Positions 60,273 through 62,123 of a stretch of 62,123 nt of DNA are shown here, piece after piece; within the stretch, counting starts at the first letter, position 1; every line of letters begins with the position of its first letter. The translations under genes and the position numbers were made by a program. The stretch lies in IMG/VR virus record IMGVR_UViG_3300020190_004289, positions 1 to 62,123 of that record; one strand, 5' to 3'. The notes below the pieces were generated by a model, which saw only the letters and a list, made by a program, of their open reading frames with translations, did no database searches and had not been told where the DNA came from. Origin of the DNA: a virus.

Positions 60273-61226
60273 CTATTCTCCAACTTTCTGTTTAATATCC
60301 GATAAAATATTTTTTATAATTTTATCTTCTTCTTCTTCGTTAAAATTCATACAACTATCGTTTATTCTATTTGATTCAACACACGCTAATTCACTTATGC
60401 GAATAGGATCATAGCGCTTTTGAATACCTTCTTTTTCGATGATGTTAAAAAATCCAGGGTAAGATACATTTATAGCAAACGTTGAGCCAAGTATAACAGT
60501 ACCTGGTATTTCATAACCTCTTGCTATATGTTGGCCCACACTATCACAACCTATAAAATAATCACATTGTTCAATAACACCAGCCCACTTTCTTAAAGTG
60601 ATGTCTTTGGGAGCAAGAGTAATATTATCTCCATAAATTTCAAATTCACTCATTGATATAAGATTGTAGTGTTCCTTAAGTGTGTTAACAATTTTTAAAT
60701 ATGTTGATAATTCAATACTTCGACTACCGTGGTCTACACATAAGCTTAAATTGTCATCTTTAATTACACCACGACCAAAAGGCTGAATAACAATTGTTTT
60801 TTCTTTACCGTGTTTTTCTTTAGCTGCCTTGGTAATTGCTAGACCGTAAAGCTCCTCCTCTTTATTGAGAGTAAGTTTTACTTTATAATTTTCAGCAGGT
60901 TCATAAGAACCATTTATTTGTTTATCGAACGCTTGAGCTAAACTGATTTTTTGATTATAATATTCCCATTCACGATAAGGTTCGGTGGTAATTATTTCCC
61001 CATTACGAATAATATTTTCAAATATACCTTTGGAGTTTGACTCAAATGTGCGGTCTTGTAGTAATTTATTTCCTAATACAAAATCCATACCTCCCTCGGT
61101 AATAATATAACTTTCGGGATTATTTCTAATAAATTTTTCTAAAGCTGGAAGTGAGCATATCATTCGTCCAGCACCACCGTTTACGAAAATACATTTATAC
61201 ATAGCCGTTCCATTACCTTTTGTCAT
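60273..61226 (-). CDS. Glycosyltransferase family 9-like protein
   Basis: A 317-residue protein with the layout of ADP-heptose:LPS heptosyltransferases: an N-terminal Rossmann start (YKCIFVNGGAGRMICSLPAL), a central TIVIQPFG and the C-terminal donor-site pattern CDYFIGCDSVGQHIARGYEI. Substrate not readable from sequence. An alternative start is ATG 61202 (MYKCIF). Next to a HAD phosphatase, as in heptose pathways. Confidence 0.75.
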   Translation of the reverse strand: MTKGNGTAMYKCIFVNGGAGRMICSLPALEKFIRNNPESYIITEGGMDFVLGNKLLQDRTFESNSKGIFENIIRNGEIITTEPYREWEYYNQKISLAQAFDKQINGSYEPAENYKVKLTLNKEEELYGLAITKAAKEKHGKEKTIVIQPFGRGVIKDDNLSLCVDHGSRSIELSTYLKIVNTLKEHYNLISMSEFEIYGDNITLAPKDITLRKWAGVIEQCDYFIGCDSVGQHIARGYEIPGTVILGSTFAINVSYPGFFNIIEKEGIQKRYDPIRISELACVESNRINDSCMNFNEEEEDKIIKNILSDIKQKVGE

Positions 61227-61232
61227 TATTTG

Positions 61233-61868
61233 TTATTCCTGTTCCAATGTCAACACAAAATCTTTCAAGTTAGAGTAAATTTGAACCTTTTCTTTACCCG
61301 GGAGATTAATTTTTTTAAGTTTTTCTTGTGCTTCAAGACCTTGACCGGTAAGTATTAAAATAGGAATAGCTTTAGCATTTAACGCCATTTTTACATCTAA
61401 TAAAGAATCTCCAACAATATAACCCTTACTAAATTCAACTCCTGTTTCTTTTTCCGCACGTTTTACCATACCTAAATTTGGTTTTGCGTAAACATCCGTT
61501 GCCTCGTCCGAAGTGTTATAATATAATCCATCAATAGACTGGCATCCAATCTCACCGAGAAGTTTAAACATATAATTATTGACGTTATCTACTTCTTGTG
61601 TGGTTAGTTTATTTCTATAAATACCCGGTTGATCACTAAACACAATTACTCGATGTCCCAATTGTCTCATGCGTAGTATTGATTCTAATGCACCGGTTAT
61701 GGGTTTAAAGTCATAGGGATTTTTAATAACTTGTTTCCATTCAGCAATTACTCCATCCCTATCAACACCAACAACAGGTTTATTGAATACAGTAGGAAAA
61801 GGTTCTGAAAAAGAAGAAGTATTTACTGACTTGATTGAATTAATTAATTCAAGTGTGTAACGCGACAT
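61233..61868 (-). CDS. HAD-family phosphatase, GmhB-like
   Basis: A 211-residue HAD phosphatase. GVDRDGVIAEW carries the catalytic DxD; VIVFSDQPGIYR matches the GmhB-type second motif (histidinol-phosphate/heptose-bisphosphate phosphatases), and YIVGDSLLDVKMA the acidic motif. The Cys zinc loop of true GmhB is missing: the region reads YYNTSDEATDVYAKPN. The start at 61868 is chosen for its TTGGAG ribosome site; an upstream ATG at 61889 lacks one. First gene of the leftward operon. Confidence 0.8.
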   Translation of the reverse strand: MSRYTLELINSIKSVNTSSFSEPFPTVFNKPVVGVDRDGVIAEWKQVIKNPYDFKPITGALESILRMRQLGHRVIVFSDQPGIYRNKLTTQEVDNVNNYMFKLLGEIGCQSIDGLYYNTSDEATDVYAKPNLGMVKRAEKETGVEFSKGYIVGDSLLDVKMALNAKAIPILILTGQGLEAQEKLKKINLPGKEKVQIYSNLKDFVLTLEQE

Positions 61869-61901
61869 TATCAACTCCAAGGGATACATTGTTTATCATT
61901 A

Positions 61902-61930
61902 ATTATAACATTATTTAGTGCTATGGTCAA
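61902..61930 (-). promoter_or_regulatory. Sigma70-type promoter for the leftward glycan operon
   Basis: On the minus strand: TTGACC (61930-61925), 17-base spacer and TATAAT (61907-61902), 34 bases before the 61868 start. The -35 box overlaps the start codon of the divergent heme oxygenase gene. Confidence 0.7.
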
Positions 61931-62123
61931 TACATTAAAAGAAGCAATAAAAGAAAAACACGACATTGCAGAGAAGACTGTCTTCGCTGAACATTTGTTT
62001 TCAGGAAATATTAGTGAGGATACTTATGGTAGTTTTTTATACAATCTTTACTTAATTTACTTCCAGCTCGAAAAAGAATGCACCACAAACAACCTTTTAG
62101 AAGGTATAGAGGGTATTTGTAGA
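61923..62123 (+). CDS. Heme oxygenase, N-terminal part (3' truncated)
   Basis: 67 codons are visible before the window ends. MVNTLKEAIKEKHDIAEKTV places His13 where heme oxygenases have the proximal heme ligand, followed by FAEHLFSGNISEDTYGSFLY and LYLIYFQLEKE, the usual second helix. Heme oxygenase opens heme to biliverdin, releasing Fe2+ and CO. Marine phages carry ho1 for bilin synthesis in cyanophages; here release of iron is the more likely benefit, by inference from the neighbouring iron enzymes. Confidence is limited by truncation. Confidence 0.8.
   Translation, partial: MVNTLKEAIKEKHDIAEKTVFAEHLFSGNISEDTYGSFLYNLYLIYFQLEKECTTNNLLEGIEGICR

Noticed and set aside
1-62123. tRNA genes, integrase, repressor or attachment sites
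   Set aside because: Apart from the tmRNA tRNA-like end no T-loop/acceptor arrangement caught my eye, and no lysogeny gene is present. tRNAscan-type software would be needed to exclude a missed tRNA.

Overview
The window is about 62 kb of an AT-rich, gene-dense genome of a lytic marine T4-like myophage. The evidence is the T4 core set (NrdB, RNase H, DsbA, gp32, gp33, gp59, gp4, gp48, gp53, gp27-, gp5-, gp25-, gp6- and gp8-type baseplate proteins), overlapping genes, T4-type late promoters of the form NATAAATA, and no integrase or repressor. The gene set looks like that of myophages infecting streamlined marine bacteria (SAR11 pelagiphages, OM43 methylophages) and T4-like cyanophages. A circularly permuted two-piece tmRNA with tag ANDERFALAA and a host-like small secreted Lys/Pro/Ala-rich protein point to a proteobacterial host, plausibly an OM43-type methylotroph or SAR11. 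The host is inferred, not proven.

Layout. 1-5000 (+): metabolic genes: 3' end of nrdB, a Bax-inhibitor-1 membrane protein, an IscU scaffold, an A-type Fe-S carrier, a fatty acid desaturase, dCMP deaminase, a zinc ribbon, a GIY-YIG protein and a membrane/coiled-coil protein. 5000-9640 (+): nucleic acid genes (rnh, DUF6433, dsbA, phoH, a PD-(D/E)XK exonuclease) with an M15 peptidase. 9640-10260: two-piece ssrA behind a consensus sigma70-type promoter, followed by a 43-aa secreted protein. 10320-13642 (+): SleB-type hydrolase, holin-like protein, gp33, gp59 and gp32. 13639-18072 (-): tail genes: gp4, an unknown conserved protein, a tube-like protein, gp26 with a -1 frameshift extension, and a tape-measure-like protein. 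18116-39985 (+): baseplate, a split cell-puncturing needle with PAAR tip, wedge proteins and a first S74 fibre. 40082-57775 (+): fibres and adhesins, ending in three cassettes of Gly- and Cys-rich adhesin plus tail-assembly-chaperone-like protein. 57787-61868 (-): a glycan-type cassette (2OG-Fe(II) oxygenase, carbamoyltransferase, GT9-like glycosyltransferase, HAD phosphatase). 61923-end (+): start of a heme oxygenase gene.

How it fits together. Early and middle genes make deoxynucleotides, replicate DNA and switch on late transcription (gp33). Late genes build a contractile tail with several peptidoglycan-degrading activities and an unusually rich receptor-binding array. An iron theme recurs: di-iron NrdB and desaturase, IscU plus A-type carrier, a 2OG-Fe(II) oxygenase and a heme oxygenase.

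Most notable: (i) the three Cys-rich adhesin/chaperone cassettes; (ii) the two-piece tmRNA; (iii) a textbook slippery site that fuses gp26 to a conserved 66-residue extension just upstream of the tape-measure candidate; (iv) a phage IscU that keeps the LPPVK chaperone motif, next to an Fe-S carrier; (v) a cupredoxin-like domain in a tail fibre; (vi) a second possible -1 frameshift in the DUF6433 gene.
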